A program made the translations under genes and the position numbers. Shown piece after piece: positions 52,827-60,994 of a DNA stretch of 64,000 nt; positions within the stretch are counted from its first letter, which is position 1, and every line of letters begins with the position of its first letter. Source of the DNA: CAVTSA01 sp963737225 (lineage in GTDB: Bacteria > Chloroflexota > Dormibacteria > Dormibacterales > Dormibacteraceae); NCBI GenBank assembly GCA_963737225.1, contig CAVTSA010000006.1, forward strand, positions 89,196-153,195. Direction: 5' to 3'. The notes under the pieces were generated by a model that did no database searches, was not told the origin of the DNA, and was given only the letters and a program-made list of their open reading frames with translations.

Positions 52827-54305
52827 TCACGCCTCATCGACGTCGTCCCCGACCCGCTCTGCCGCGACCCGCTCCAGCGATGCATGGAGGCCCGGCAAGA
52901 CCACCCCGGCACGCCCATGCTCACCGGCGGCCGCCCCTCCACTCCTGTCTTCGCCCCGTGCCGGGGCGGCCGCCGTCGAGGGCAACTCCGGCATCGTCCG
53001 GGCCGCCTCGTCGAGCAGGTCACCGGGGTCGCGCACGAGGTCCGAGGTCGCCGCGCAGACTCGCGCCACGTCCTCGTCGCTCACGTACGGAGTCCGCACC
53101 CGCACGAACCCCGGCCGACCCTGGACGACCATCGAGGCGACGCCCACGTAGGCCGGATCCTGGAGCGCCACCGGGTTCGCGTCCGGGTACTGCCGGATGT
53201 CCGCCCCGAGCGCCGCCACGGCCGCCTCGTCGGTCCTCTGCGCGAACGACAGCGCCACCGGACACACGTCCCGGATCGCCGTCGGGATCGCGTCCCCGGT
53301 GGACTTCTGGGTCGCGAGCACAGTGACGATGCCGACCGAGCGCCCCTTCTTCACCAGGTCCTCGACCAGACGGCGGTTCTCGGCCGCCAAGGCCATCAGT
53401 TCCTTGTCGCCCTTGACCTCGGCGAAGAACGTGTGGGCTTCGTCGATCACCAGCACCACCAGCGGCCAGGCGACTGAGGGGCCGGCGTGCCACATGTTCT
53501 TGACGCCGAGCACTGCCCGGATCAGCTGCGAGCGCCGCCGCCGAACCTCGTTGACGCGCTGGAACAGCCGGTTCGCCTCCCGCAGGTCGTCACCACACAT
53601 CGCGAAGAACCGGCCCGCCAGGTCCTCGTAATCGGCCCCGCCCTTACCGTCCACCACCGCGAGCTGCACCGCTGGCGAGGGGGCGAGGCTCGCGATGAAA
53701 CGGTTGAGCACGCTTGTCTTGCCATAGCCGGGCAGACCGGCGATGCTCACCCCGGGGACGTTGCTTACCCGCACCGCGACCGGGTCGGCGTACTCGTCGC
53801 GCCCGATATCCCACCGCTCGAGGGCGGCCGGTGCCAACCCCGACGGCACATGCGAGAACGGCTCGGTCAGGGGATCTCGCCGAACCGCCCGGATGCTCAG
53901 ACGGCCCGGCTCAGGCTGCGTCACAGCAACCCGCACGCAGCCCCATGCGTTCGCCAGGTGATCGGCCACCTTGACCCACTCCGTCCGGCCTACCCGCGGC
54001 AGAGTCCTTGCCGTGACCTGCACTCCGTACTCGTCGGCCCGCACGTGTATGCGCGGCACCAGCACCGGCGGACGCGACCTCCCGCCCTCGCGCTCCCGGC
54101 GGCCAAGGAGCGCCCACAGAAGGGCCGGCGCGGGATCGACCGCGACTAGGCCCAGCATGCGGCTCAGGCGATGCCACCGCCACCGGATCAGCAACGCTTG
54201 CAACAGCGACCGCCGGGTCTCGCGGTCTGCCCGCGCGTAGCGGACGAGAGGCACGGCAGCGACCACGACCAGGACGACCACCACCAGGACCAGACCTGCA
54301 GTCAT
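52827..54305 (-). CDS. FtsK/SpoIIIE-type DNA translocase (TraSA/TraB-like)
   Basis: A 492-residue protein: one membrane helix (4-20), then a motor domain with Walker A GLPGYGKTSVLN (190-201), Walker B LVVLVIDEAHTFF (about 282-294) and sensor-like VTVLATQKSTGDAIPTAI. Actinomycete ICEs and plasmids use one such protein to move double-stranded DNA between hyphae or cells, so this is probably the conjugation motor of the element. The start codon overlaps the stop of the small membrane protein (TGATG) and GGAGG lies 7 bp upstream. The rep gene starts 81 bp after its stop. Confidence 0.88.
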   Translation of the reverse strand: MTAGLVLVVVVLVVVAAVPLVRYARADRETRRSLLQALLIRWRWHRLSRMLGLVAVDPAPALLWALLGRREREGGRSRPPVLVPRIHVRADEYGVQVTARTLPRVGRTEWVKVADHLANAWGCVRVAVTQPEPGRLSIRAVRRDPLTEPFSHVPSGLAPAALERWDIGRDEYADPVAVRVSNVPGVSIAGLPGYGKTSVLNRFIASLAPSPAVQLAVVDGKGGADYEDLAGRFFAMCGDDLREANRLFQRVNEVRRRRSQLIRAVLGVKNMWHAGPSVAWPLVVLVIDEAHTFFAEVKGDKELMALAAENRRLVEDLVKKGRSVGIVTVLATQKSTGDAIPTAIRDVCPVALSFAQRTDEAAVAALGADIRQYPDANPVALQDPAYVGVASMVVQGRPGFVRVRTPYVSDEDVARVCAATSDLVRDPGDLLDEAARTMPELPSTAAAPARGEDRSGGAAAGEHGRAGVVLPGLHASLERVAAERVGDDVDEA

Positions 54306-54658
54306 CACCCGCCTCCGAGGTGGGCGAAGAGCTGGTTCCCACCGTTCAGCACATCGGCCGTGAGCACCGCGCTGTGCGCCCCCAGCCACGCGACCAGGGT
54401 CGAGAAGCCCGCCGCGCCGATCGCGAGCAGGACAGCACCTACGAGCATCCCCCGCGCGTGGTGCCGGGTGAATGGGATGCAGAGCAGGATCAGCGCCGCG
54501 ATCCCTGACACCACCGCCACCTCCGGCGCGATCGCCAGCAGCACCGAGATCACCTCGTCGAGCGCGCTGCCGGCCATCGCACCGAGCGCTGGCAGCGACG
54601 CGAAGATGAGGAAGAACGCGACGATCCCGATCAGCAGGCCCTCGCCCTTCTTGTCCAT
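54305..54658 (-). CDS. Small three-helix membrane protein of the element
   Basis: A 117-residue protein with three hydrophobic segments: GLLIGIVAFFLIFASLPALG, VAVVSGIAALILLCIPFT and GMLVGAVLLAIGAAGFSTLV. No family is recognised, but similar small membrane proteins accompany the FtsK-like translocase in actinomycete elements (Spd-type transfer proteins), so a role in the transfer channel is a fair guess. Coupled to the translocase by an overlapping start. Confidence 0.7.
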   Translation of the reverse strand: MDKKGEGLLIGIVAFFLIFASLPALGAMAGSALDEVISVLLAIAPEVAVVSGIAALILLCIPFTRHHARGMLVGAVLLAIGAAGFSTLVAWLGAHSAVLTADVLNGGNQLFAHLGGG

Positions 54659-54676
54659 GCCTCAAACCTCCCCCGC

Positions 54677-55042
54677 TCACGCTGCCCGCTCGCCCGGGCG
54701 GGGCTCAGGGGAGTCCTCCGGCGTCGGCGCAGGTCGCGCCGACAGAATCTCCACCTGCTCGGCCACGACCTTCATCAGCCGTCGTCGGGTGCCGTCCTTG
54801 GCCTCGTACCCCTCGCTCCGCAGGTGGCCGGTGACCTTGATCCTGGAGCCCTTGGAGGTGCCCTCGGCCACCTTCACCGCCTCCTCGGCCCAGACCGTGA
54901 CACCGCCCCAGTTGGTGCGCGGTCCGTCGTCCCAGGCGACCCACAGGTCGCATACGGCGCGCCCCTGATCCCCCACGTACCGAAGCTCGGGGTCGCGGCC
55001 CAGCCTCGCCTCCGAAATCGTCACCATGCTCCCGTTCGCCAT
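54677..55042 (-). CDS. Single-stranded DNA-binding protein (SSB)
   Basis: A 121-residue OB-fold protein: MVTISEARLGRDPELRYVGD, AVCDLWVAWDDGPRTNWGGV, WAEEAVKVAEGTSKGSRIKV and TGHLRSEGYEAKDGTRRRLM, the order of strands seen in bacterial SSB. It is shorter than chromosomal SSB and lacks the acidic D-D-I-P-F tail, as mobile-element copies often do. It would protect single strands during transfer or replication of the element. Confidence 0.85.
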   Translation of the reverse strand: MANGSMVTISEARLGRDPELRYVGDQGRAVCDLWVAWDDGPRTNWGGVTVWAEEAVKVAEGTSKGSRIKVTGHLRSEGYEAKDGTRRRLMKVVAEQVEILSARPAPTPEDSPEPRPGERAA

Positions 55043-55077
55043 TGCTCAGTCCTCCTCCGGGGCCGGTGTCGGCCCCG

Positions 55078-55413
55078 TCACGCAGCCCTCTTCGCGAACG
55101 CGCCATGCTCGAACTGGTCGCGCCGGTTCTGCGCGGCCGTCCCAGGCCGCTGGTGGCGCGGGTTGCAGCACAGCGGGTTGTCGCACTCGTGCAGCAGCCA
55201 CAGCCCGGTCGGCACCGGGCCGACCAGGAGCTCGTAGGCCGCCTTGTGCGCCTGCACCCCACGACCGGCCCCGTCCCTGATCCGGCCGTAGCCGAACCTC
55301 GACCGCCCGGCGCCCGTGAAGGGCCAGCACTCCTCCGGCCCGCCCACCTCGACCTTCGCCCACAACCGCTCGGCGACGAGCGTCCGCAGGCCCTTGTTCC
55401 AGGGCCGAGGCAT
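55078..55413 (-). CDS. HNH endonuclease
   Basis: A 111-residue protein of the phage-type HNH group: CWPFTGAGRSRFGYGRIRDG, VQAHKAAYELLVGPVPTGLW, LLHECDNPLCCNPRHQRPGT and AAQNRRDQFEHGAFAKR. The H-E-C-D and N-P-x-H residues and the paired cysteines complete the metal-binding beta-beta-alpha fold. It overlaps the upstream small gene (TGATG at 55411-55415). It may be a free-standing nuclease of the element or a homing-type gene. Confidence 0.88.
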   Translation of the reverse strand: MPRPWNKGLRTLVAERLWAKVEVGGPEECWPFTGAGRSRFGYGRIRDGAGRGVQAHKAAYELLVGPVPTGLWLLHECDNPLCCNPRHQRPGTAAQNRRDQFEHGAFAKRAA

Positions 55414-55679
55414 CACGCGACCGCCTGCCCCGCGATGGGGAATCGGAATCGCGTGCGACGGTCCGTCTCCGGGTCATACACGACCCCGCTGACGGGTAGC
55501 CCGTCCTCGTCCACCAGTGCATAGACGAGCGGCCCACGGCCCCGGTCCATGCGCTCCAGCTGGTCATCCGTGAAGGTGTCCACGAGCGGACGAAGCCGCG
55601 TCATCAGCTCGTGTTCGAACGCCGCGCTCACCTGAGCGCCGCCGTGCCGGTGCTCACGCCGCAGCGTGATAGCCTGCAT
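55413..55679 (-). CDS. Small hypothetical protein of the element
   Basis: An 88-residue soluble protein: MQAITLRREHRHGGAQ, then TDDQLERMDRGRGPLVYALV and VVYDPETDRRTRFRFPIAGQ. No family recognised. It is the first gene of the minus-strand transfer operon and its stop overlaps the HNH start. The inverted repeats at 55872-55928 lie in the promoter region shared with the GntR gene. Confidence 0.6.
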   Translation of the reverse strand: MQAITLRREHRHGGAQVSAAFEHELMTRLRPLVDTFTDDQLERMDRGRGPLVYALVDEDGLPVSGVVYDPETDRRTRFRFPIAGQAVA

Positions 55680-55871
55680 GTCGAAACCCCCGCTGGTTTC
55701 ACTGGTCGCCCCGTTTTGAGTCCAGGCGCACGGGGCGTCCGCCTACTCCATCACCTCAACTCGTCAGTTCCGGCCGTCCCTCGCATCACCTCCTTCGTCT
55801 GGCTCGTTCCTTTGGGCCAGCAGATCGGATTAGATCTAGCTCTATTCCGACAGCATATCACCCGTGGGCCA

Positions 55872-55928
55872 TTAGGGGTAGCAGTATTTCGGTATCGAGG
55901 TAGTTCGGCCCTATACTTCTACCCTTAA
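55872..55928. promoter_or_regulatory. 17-bp inverted repeats, probable GntR (Kor-type) operator
   Basis: TTAGGGGTAGCAGTATT (55872-55888) and, reading the complement, TTAAGGGTAGAAGTATA (55928-55912) match at 14 of 17 positions. They lie in the AT-rich 283-bp gap between the minus-strand transfer operon and the GntR gene. Kor-type GntR proteins of such elements repress transfer genes and themselves from this place. Confidence 0.65.
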
Positions 55929-55962
55929 TGCTCGTCTCGATCTCCGGCACTGACCAACCCTG

Positions 55963-56742
55963 ATGGCGAGTCCCGGCACCAGCGGTTATCGAGAGGTCGC
56001 AGCACACCTTCGACGCGCCATCATCCGCGGCGACTACCCGCCCGGGACCACGCTCCCGAAGCAAGCTGAGATCGCGACCAGCAGCGGCGTCAACATCGGC
56101 ACTGTTCGAAAGGCGATCAGCCTCCTCGAGTCCGAAGGCCTGGTCACACCTGTGCGCCGACGAGGAACCGTTGTCCGAGCCCGACCGCCGATGCGCCGGC
56201 TCGGAACGGGTCGCTACGCCAAGAGCAAGTGGAAGTTCGGCGACCTGGTCGCATTCGGGGCGGACCGAGAAGCGTCCGGCCAGAACTGGAGTCCGAGCGA
56301 CCAGACCCAGACGGTTCGCCGCGTCCCGGCGGACCCTCAGGTCGCCGAAGCCTTCGACATCAGCCCCGGTCAGCCGGTCTACGAACGGGCGCGGCTGGTG
56401 AAGGACGCCGGTCGCCCAACCCACACCCTCACCAGCTACTACCTGCCGGAGCATGTCGAAGGGACACCCCTCGTCGACGACCGACCCGGCCCCGCGGGGC
56501 GCGGCGGCGGTTTCGCAGTGCTCACCCTCCAGGGCCTGGAGCCGCACCACATGACCGAGACGTTTTCATCCCGGATGCCGACCCCCGACGAGATCGAAAC
56601 ACTCCAGCTACCGGCCGGAGAGCCGGTCATGCTCCTGGAGCGCCGCACGTGGACGGAGGATGGCCGCATCGTAGAGTTCGCACGCGGCGTCCATGCCGCA
56701 AGCCGGTTCCAGTGGACCTACACCTTCGACGTCCCCGAGTAG
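55963..56742 (+). CDS. GntR/HutC-family regulator (KorSA-like)
   Basis: A 259-residue regulator: winged HTH (residues 8-72, YREVAAHLRRAIIRGDYPPG and EIATSSGVNIGTVRKAISLL) and a UTRA effector domain (about 95-250, PADPQVAEAFDISPGQPVYE; LPAGEPVMLLERRTWTEDGR). In pSAM2-like elements a GntR protein (KorSA) keeps the element silent. The divergent position, facing the transfer operon with an inverted-repeat site between, fits that role. Confidence 0.88.
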   Translation: MASPGTSGYREVAAHLRRAIIRGDYPPGTTLPKQAEIATSSGVNIGTVRKAISLLESEGLVTPVRRRGTVVRARPPMRRLGTGRYAKSKWKFGDLVAFGADREASGQNWSPSDQTQTVRRVPADPQVAEAFDISPGQPVYERARLVKDAGRPTHTLTSYYLPEHVEGTPLVDDRPGPAGRGGGFAVLTLQGLEPHHMTETFSSRMPTPDEIETLQLPAGEPVMLLERRTWTEDGRIVEFARGVHAASRFQWTYTFDVPE

Positions 56743-56760
56743 CGCGAAGGAGATGACTCG

Positions 56761-57492
56761 ATGAGCACTCAGCTATCCGACATCCCGGCCAGCATCCTCG
56801 ATGACGTCGCTCTGCTGTTCGATTTCAATCAGATGCACCACCACGTCCGGCCGTCCGCCGTCGGAATCGGGCTCGGGAGCCACGATCCGAACGTGCCGCT
56901 GCATGCCGCCGATCTCTACCACCGCGGGATGTTCCCGCTTCTCGTCTTCACTGGTGCGAACGCACCCACCACGACCAGCCGCTTCCCCCGGGGGGAGGCG
57001 GTCCACTTCCGCGAGATCGCCACCGACGACGGAGTTCCCGCCCATGCGATCCTCACCGAAACCCACGCACGCAACACAGGCGAGAACGTCACCCTGACAC
57101 GTGAACTCCTCGCCCAGCACGGCATCGAAGCGCACTCTGCGGTGGTCATCTGCCGCCCCTACCAGCAGAGACGCGCCTACGCCACATTTCGCACGTCCTG
57201 GCCCGACCTTGATGTCGTGTGCAGCTCTCGCTCGCTGTCTCTCCCCGACTACATCGCCACCATCGGGGACCCCCACTTCGTCATCGACATGATCGTTGGC
57301 GATACGCAACGAGTGATTGAGTATCCAAGCGCCGGATTCTCGGCCGATCAGACCGTCCCCGACTCGGTTGCCGCTGCCTACCGTCGGCTCGTCAGCGCCG
57401 GGTTTACATCCCGCCTGATCAAGAACGGTGCGGGTACTCGCCCCCCTCACCACGAGACACCATCTCCCTCAATACGAGGGATCGACCGTTAG
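56761..57492 (+). CDS. YdcF/DUF218 family protein
   Basis: A 243-residue protein with the YdcF pattern: SAVGIGLGSHDPNVPLHAAD near residue 38, FPLLVFTGANAPTTTSRFPR, GEAVHFREIATDDGVPAHAI, TETHARNTGENVTLTRELLA and VVICRPYQQRRAYATF. E. coli YdcF binds S-adenosylmethionine; other members act in the envelope. No membrane segment here. It follows the GntR gene by 18 bp, a pairing seen in actinomycete elements, probably as a regulatory or accessory gene. Confidence 0.82.
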   Translation: MSTQLSDIPASILDDVALLFDFNQMHHHVRPSAVGIGLGSHDPNVPLHAADLYHRGMFPLLVFTGANAPTTTSRFPRGEAVHFREIATDDGVPAHAILTETHARNTGENVTLTRELLAQHGIEAHSAVVICRPYQQRRAYATFRTSWPDLDVVCSSRSLSLPDYIATIGDPHFVIDMIVGDTQRVIEYPSAGFSADQTVPDSVAAAYRRLVSAGFTSRLIKNGAGTRPPHHETPSPSIRGIDR

Positions 57493-57913
57493 CGCCAGCC
57501 CAACCGGATACGCTCCGGGGCTGCTCCTCCTGTCAAGCCCGAGCAGCTTCGCTGTCGCCTCCGGCGAGGCTTGACAGCGCACCCCCTCCGCGTACGCAGC
57601 AGCAATGGAGGGCATGAAGCCCTCCAGCGAACCATTCGCTTCCCAGGCCGCATCGTTGACGCGGGAGCAATGGCTTGGTGCGATTGCCAGCCTGCTACGC
57701 CCGCGCTTTGCGGCGATCGGTTCCCGCTCCCGGACGAAATCGCTGTCTCGCTCGGCTCGCCCTCTCAGAACGGGCGCGCGCGCCGGACGCGCGTGATTGG
57801 CGAGTGCTAGAAGATCGAGCATCCACCGCAGGCCCCCCGGGATCTTCATATGGCCCATGCTCGCCGACTCCGTCGAGGTCGGTGCAGCTTCAGCGGGCTC
57901 CGTCCTCTGCGCT
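57493..57913. other. Intergenic with inverted repeat, no gene recognised
   Basis: About 420 bp between the convergent YdcF and ArsR genes. CTGTCAAGCC (57530-57539) and GGCTTGACAG (57568-57577) are perfect 10-bp inverted repeats around a 28-nt loop, itself holding a GCCTC-CGGC-GAGGC hairpin. A bidirectional terminator is likely. The rest has open frames without recognisable protein. Confidence 0.55.
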
Positions 57914-58291
57914 TCACCCTCGACGGGCCTTCCGAGCCGCGGATGGCCAGCCCTTCCCGACGCGAAAACGGCGAGGCGCGTTCTCCGTCGCATCCAAGAC
58001 GTCCTCGGCCGAGCGCAGCAAACCGATCAGCGACGGTTGGCTCAGCCAGTAATACGACTGACGACCGTCCTCCCGAAAGTCGACGAGTCCGCAATCTCGA
58101 AGACGCGCAAGGTGCTTCGACACCGTCGGTTGGGGTAGTTTCAACTCGGTCACCAGATCGATCACCCGAGCCTCGCTCCGCGTGAGGCGTTGCAGAATCG
58201 ACAGACGCACTGGGTGAGACAGCGAGTGGAAGAGCAAGGCGGCGGGCGCCAGCTCCGCACTCGCGAGGCGATACCTCCCTGGCGATACCAT
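57914..58291 (-). CDS. ArsR-family repressor
   Basis: A 125-residue winged-helix regulator: LFHSLSHPVRLSILQRLTRS, EARVIDLVTELKLPQPTVSK, HLARLRDCGLVDFREDGRQS and YYWLSQPSLIGLLRSAEDVL. There is no cysteine pair in the HTH (only one Cys, in LRDCGLV), so metalloid sensing would need an unusual site. It follows the pstS remnant on the same strand, 47 bp away, and opens the arsenic region. Confidence 0.88.
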   Translation of the reverse strand: MVSPGRYRLASAELAPAALLFHSLSHPVRLSILQRLTRSEARVIDLVTELKLPQPTVSKHLARLRDCGLVDFREDGRQSYYWLSQPSLIGLLRSAEDVLDATENAPRRFRVGKGWPSAARKARRG

Positions 58292-58338
58292 TTCTCAGCG
58301 ACGAGGTACTCGAGCTCCGTCCGTCAACTCGGGTGGCC

Positions 58339-59325
58339 TCACGACGAACTTTCGTAGAGGAGCACTCGTCCGGACTTGTCGGTCACCTTCTCCAACGTGG
58401 ATCGAGCCAACTGGCTGACGTTGTCCGGCAACGGAGCGTAATCGAGGGCCTGCGCTTGGGCTTGACCGCCGGCTTGGGTCAGCCAGTCGAGCATCTTCAC
58501 CATCGCCTCACCGGTTTTCGCGTTCGCCTGCTTCTGATACACCAAGACCCAGCTGTACCCGCTGATGGGATAGCTCAAATTCCCGGGTTGGTTCACGATC
58601 GAGAAATTGGTCGATGAGATGTTCGGCTTCTGAGCGGCCGCCGTCGACACCGTGTTCAGGATTGGCAGGACGAAGAACCCGCTGCTGTTCTGGATCCTGG
58701 CGAAGGTGAAATTGTTCTCGAGCGCGTACGACAGCTCAACGTACCCGATCGCGCCCGGGATGGCCGCTACCTCGGCGGCAACCCCCGGGTTCCCGGAGCG
58801 ACCGACACCCACCGGCCACGCGACGGTCTTCGAGGTCCCTGGCCCAGTTGCCCAGGGTTGCGAGACGCTGCTCAGAAAGTCGGTGAAGATGTACGTCGTA
58901 CCGCTCCCGTCGGAGCGGTGGACCACGGTGATGGGCTCGTCAGGCAACCTCAGGCTCGGGTTCAAGTTTGCGATCGCGGGGTCATTCCACCGCGTGATCT
59001 TTCCCAGGTAGATTTCGGCCACGACAGGACCGGTGAGGTCCATGCCAGATGGCACGCCCGGGAGGTTGTAGCTCACTGCCTCGGCGCCCAGGGCGACGGG
59101 CACCTGCAACACGCGGCCCCCTCCTGCCTTCGAGATCTCCTTCTGGGTCATCGGCACATCGCTGGCCCCAAAGTCGACCGAGTTGGCCTGGAAAGCCTGG
59201 GCCCCGAAGCTGCTACCCCGAGATTGCGTAGTTGATGGTCACCTTCGGGTTCAGCTGGTGGTATCGGGTGAACGCTTTCGCGAAGAACGGCTGGTCAAAG
59301 GTGGAGCCGGCCCCCTCGAGGGTCG
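58339..59325 (-). pseudogene. pstS: Phosphate-binding protein PstS remnant, N-truncated and frameshifted
   Basis: The mature PstS sequence is nearly complete: GAGSTFDQPFFAKAFTRYHQ, then in a second frame VDFGASDVPMTQKE, AEIYLGKITRWNDPAIANLN, VVHRSDGSGTTYIFTDFLSS and GFFVLPILNTVSTA. The break near 59222 fits loss of one G from a G run. Upstream of about 59325 there is no signal peptide or lipobox, so the 5' end is lost. PstS binds phosphate; copies in arsenic clusters may discriminate phosphate from arsenate. No pstC/A/B genes are here. Confidence 0.78.
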
Positions 59326-59411
59326 CGGCCCACGCATTACCAATACCTCTCAATCCGAATTGGCTCAATCTGCCTCGATACGCATGGTGGTACCCCAGAA
59401 TCCAATCCGTC

Positions 59412-59430
59412 GATACAAATTGATACAATT
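59412..59430. promoter_or_regulatory. Tandem GATACAAATT/GATACAATT before the arsRC fusion
   Basis: GATACAAATT (59412-59421) is followed directly by GATACAATT (59422-59430), 6 bp before the ATG at 59437. The 10-bp repeat and AT-rich context suggest an operator for the ArsR part of the downstream protein. Confidence 0.45.
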
Positions 59431-59436
59431 GGAGCG

Positions 59437-60258
59437 ATGGCAGTTCCCGGCGGCGATTTCCGAAAGCTGGTGGCCGACGAGGTCCGGTGGCGCCTCCTGG
59501 AGGAGCTGGCCCGCAGCGACCGAAAGGTCCAGGAGCTCGTAGCGATCTCGAGCCGCCCCCAGAATCTGGTCTCCTACCACCTGGGCAGACTTCGGCGAGC
59601 CGGGCTGGTCACCGTGCACCGATCGGCGGCCGACGCGCGCGACCTTTACTACCAACTCGACCTTGATCAGTTCACCGATCTCTACACGAGGTCCGGAGCC
59701 GCCGTGCAGCCCGCGTTCTCGCTTGTACTCCCCCTGATCGCCCAGCTTGAGACCCTGCCCTCGCTTTGGACCGAGGCGCGGAGTAACGACTATCGAGTGC
59801 TGTTTGTCTGCACAGCCAACAGCGCTCGCTCGCAGATGGCCGAGGCGTTCGCCCGTGAACTCAGCGGCGGCCCACTGCGCGCACTCAGCCATGGGCCGGT
59901 CGAAGCTGAAAGCGCGGGAACCGACCCACGGCCCGTGCACCCGATGGCGACACGGGTCATGAGGGACCTCGGAATAGGGATGCCAGACCCTCGGAGCAAG
60001 TCCTTGGAAGAGGTGCGCGATCATCGCTTCGATCAGGTCATCACCTTGTGCGACGTCGCGCGCGAGGCCTGTCCTCCGATCGTCGGTGTTGAAGATCCGC
60101 CGCACTGGAGCCTGCCCGATCCTGCGGCCGCCGCCGGCTCGGAGGAGGAGATCTACGGGGCCTTTCGCGTCTCGGCTCTGACCATCGCCGCCCGGGTACG
60201 CCAACTCCTGATGCAGGTAGGCGCAGCCCGGACCGCCACCGAGCGTGTCCACGAGTAG
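59437..60258 (+). CDS. ArsR-arsenate reductase fusion protein
   Basis: A 273-residue two-domain protein. Residues 1-100 are an ArsR-type winged helix (LVADEVRWRLLEELARSDRK, SRPQNLVSYHLGRLRRAGLV). Residues 119-262 are a low-molecular-weight phosphatase-type arsenate reductase: VLFVCTANSARSQMAEAF with the P-loop C125-x5-R131, ESAGTDPRPVHPMATRVMRD, and HRFDQVITLCDVAREACPPI with the resolving cysteines, then HWSLPDPAA. It would both repress the operon and reduce arsenate to arsenite. A 14-bp overlap with the aquaporin gene indicates coupling. Confidence 0.88.
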   Translation: MAVPGGDFRKLVADEVRWRLLEELARSDRKVQELVAISSRPQNLVSYHLGRLRRAGLVTVHRSAADARDLYYQLDLDQFTDLYTRSGAAVQPAFSLVLPLIAQLETLPSLWTEARSNDYRVLFVCTANSARSQMAEAFARELSGGPLRALSHGPVEAESAGTDPRPVHPMATRVMRDLGIGMPDPRSKSLEEVRDHRFDQVITLCDVAREACPPIVGVEDPPHWSLPDPAAAAGSEEEIYGAFRVSALTIAARVRQLLMQVGAARTATERVHE

Positions 60259-60958
60259 CCTCGTCCGCCGCGCGGCGGGCGAGTTCCTCGGCACCGCGCT
60301 TCTCCTGGTGGCGGTGGTCGGTTCCGGCATCATGGCCCAGCAGCTGAGCCCTGGCCAAACCGGCCTTCAGCTGCTGGAAAACTCGATCGCGACCGGCGTT
60401 GCCCTCGCGGTGCTCATCGTCATCTTTGCTCCCGTCTCGGGGGCACACTTCAATCCTGCCGTCACCCTGTCGGAGCGGCTGCTGAACCGGTTTCCCTGGC
60501 GCCTCTGCCTCATCTACTGGGTCGTGCAGGTCGGGGGCGGCATCGTGGGAGTCATTGCGGCCAACCTCATGTTTTCCCGCGCGCCGGTGGACATCTCCAC
60601 CAAGGTGCGCTGGGGGCCGGGCCTCTGGTTAGGCGAAGTCATCGCCACCTTCGGCCTCCTGCTCGTCATCTTCGCGCTCGTCCGCTCAAAACGCACCGCC
60701 GTTATCCCATGGGCCGTGGGCGCCTATATCGCGGGGGCGTACTGGTTCACGTCGTCGACCAGCTTCGCCAACCCGGCGGTGACGATCGCACGCATGTTCA
60801 CCGATACGTTCGCCGGAATTGCACCGTCCTCAGTGCTCCCGTTCATCGTGGCGCAGCTGCTCGGCACAGCCGCGGCGTTCTTCGTGGTGCGCTATCTCTA
60901 CCCGCTGGTGGCCGAGGATCACGACTTGAAGGGAGATGCTCCCCCTGACAGCTTGTAA
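60245..60958 (+). CDS. aqpS: Aquaglyceroporin (MIP family), arsenite-channel type
   Basis: A 237-residue six-helix MIP protein with both pore motifs: SGAHFNPAVTLSERLL (about 61) and SFANPAVTIARMFTDTFAGI (about 177). The second has the usual Arg of the selectivity filter. AqpS-type channels let arsenite, produced by arsenate reductase, flow out of the cell. The GTG at 60245 lies inside the arsRC gene, so the two are co-translated. There is no ArsB or Acr3 pump in the window, which fits an aquaporin-dependent export route. Confidence 0.88.
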   Translation: MSTSSLVRRAAGEFLGTALLLVAVVGSGIMAQQLSPGQTGLQLLENSIATGVALAVLIVIFAPVSGAHFNPAVTLSERLLNRFPWRLCLIYWVVQVGGGIVGVIAANLMFSRAPVDISTKVRWGPGLWLGEVIATFGLLLVIFALVRSKRTAVIPWAVGAYIAGAYWFTSSTSFANPAVTIARMFTDTFAGIAPSSVLPFIVAQLLGTAAAFFVVRYLYPLVAEDHDLKGDAPPDSL

Positions 60959-60994
60959 GCGGCCGCAACCATCGGCGACCTGAGGAGTCTGAGC

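Larger units (their letters stand above)
48748..57492. mobile_element. Integrative (conjugative) element inserted at tRNA-Val; right end not seen
   Basis: Gene order from the tRNA: integrase, XRE-type protein, Rep-like gene, FtsK/TraSA-like translocase, small membrane protein, SSB, HNH, small unknown, then divergent GntR and YdcF. This is the standard content of actinomycete integrative conjugative elements (pSAM2-like: int, xis, rep, tra, kor). The left end is the tRNA 3' region. I searched by eye for a second copy of the tRNA 3' end and found none, so the right end may be beyond the window, perhaps including the arsenic genes. 57492 is only the last element-like gene. Confidence 0.7.

Noticed and set aside
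57469..57993. 174-codon minus-strand frame between YdcF and ArsR
   Set aside because: Overlaps both neighbours, lacks motifs, and crosses the inverted repeat at 57530-57577.
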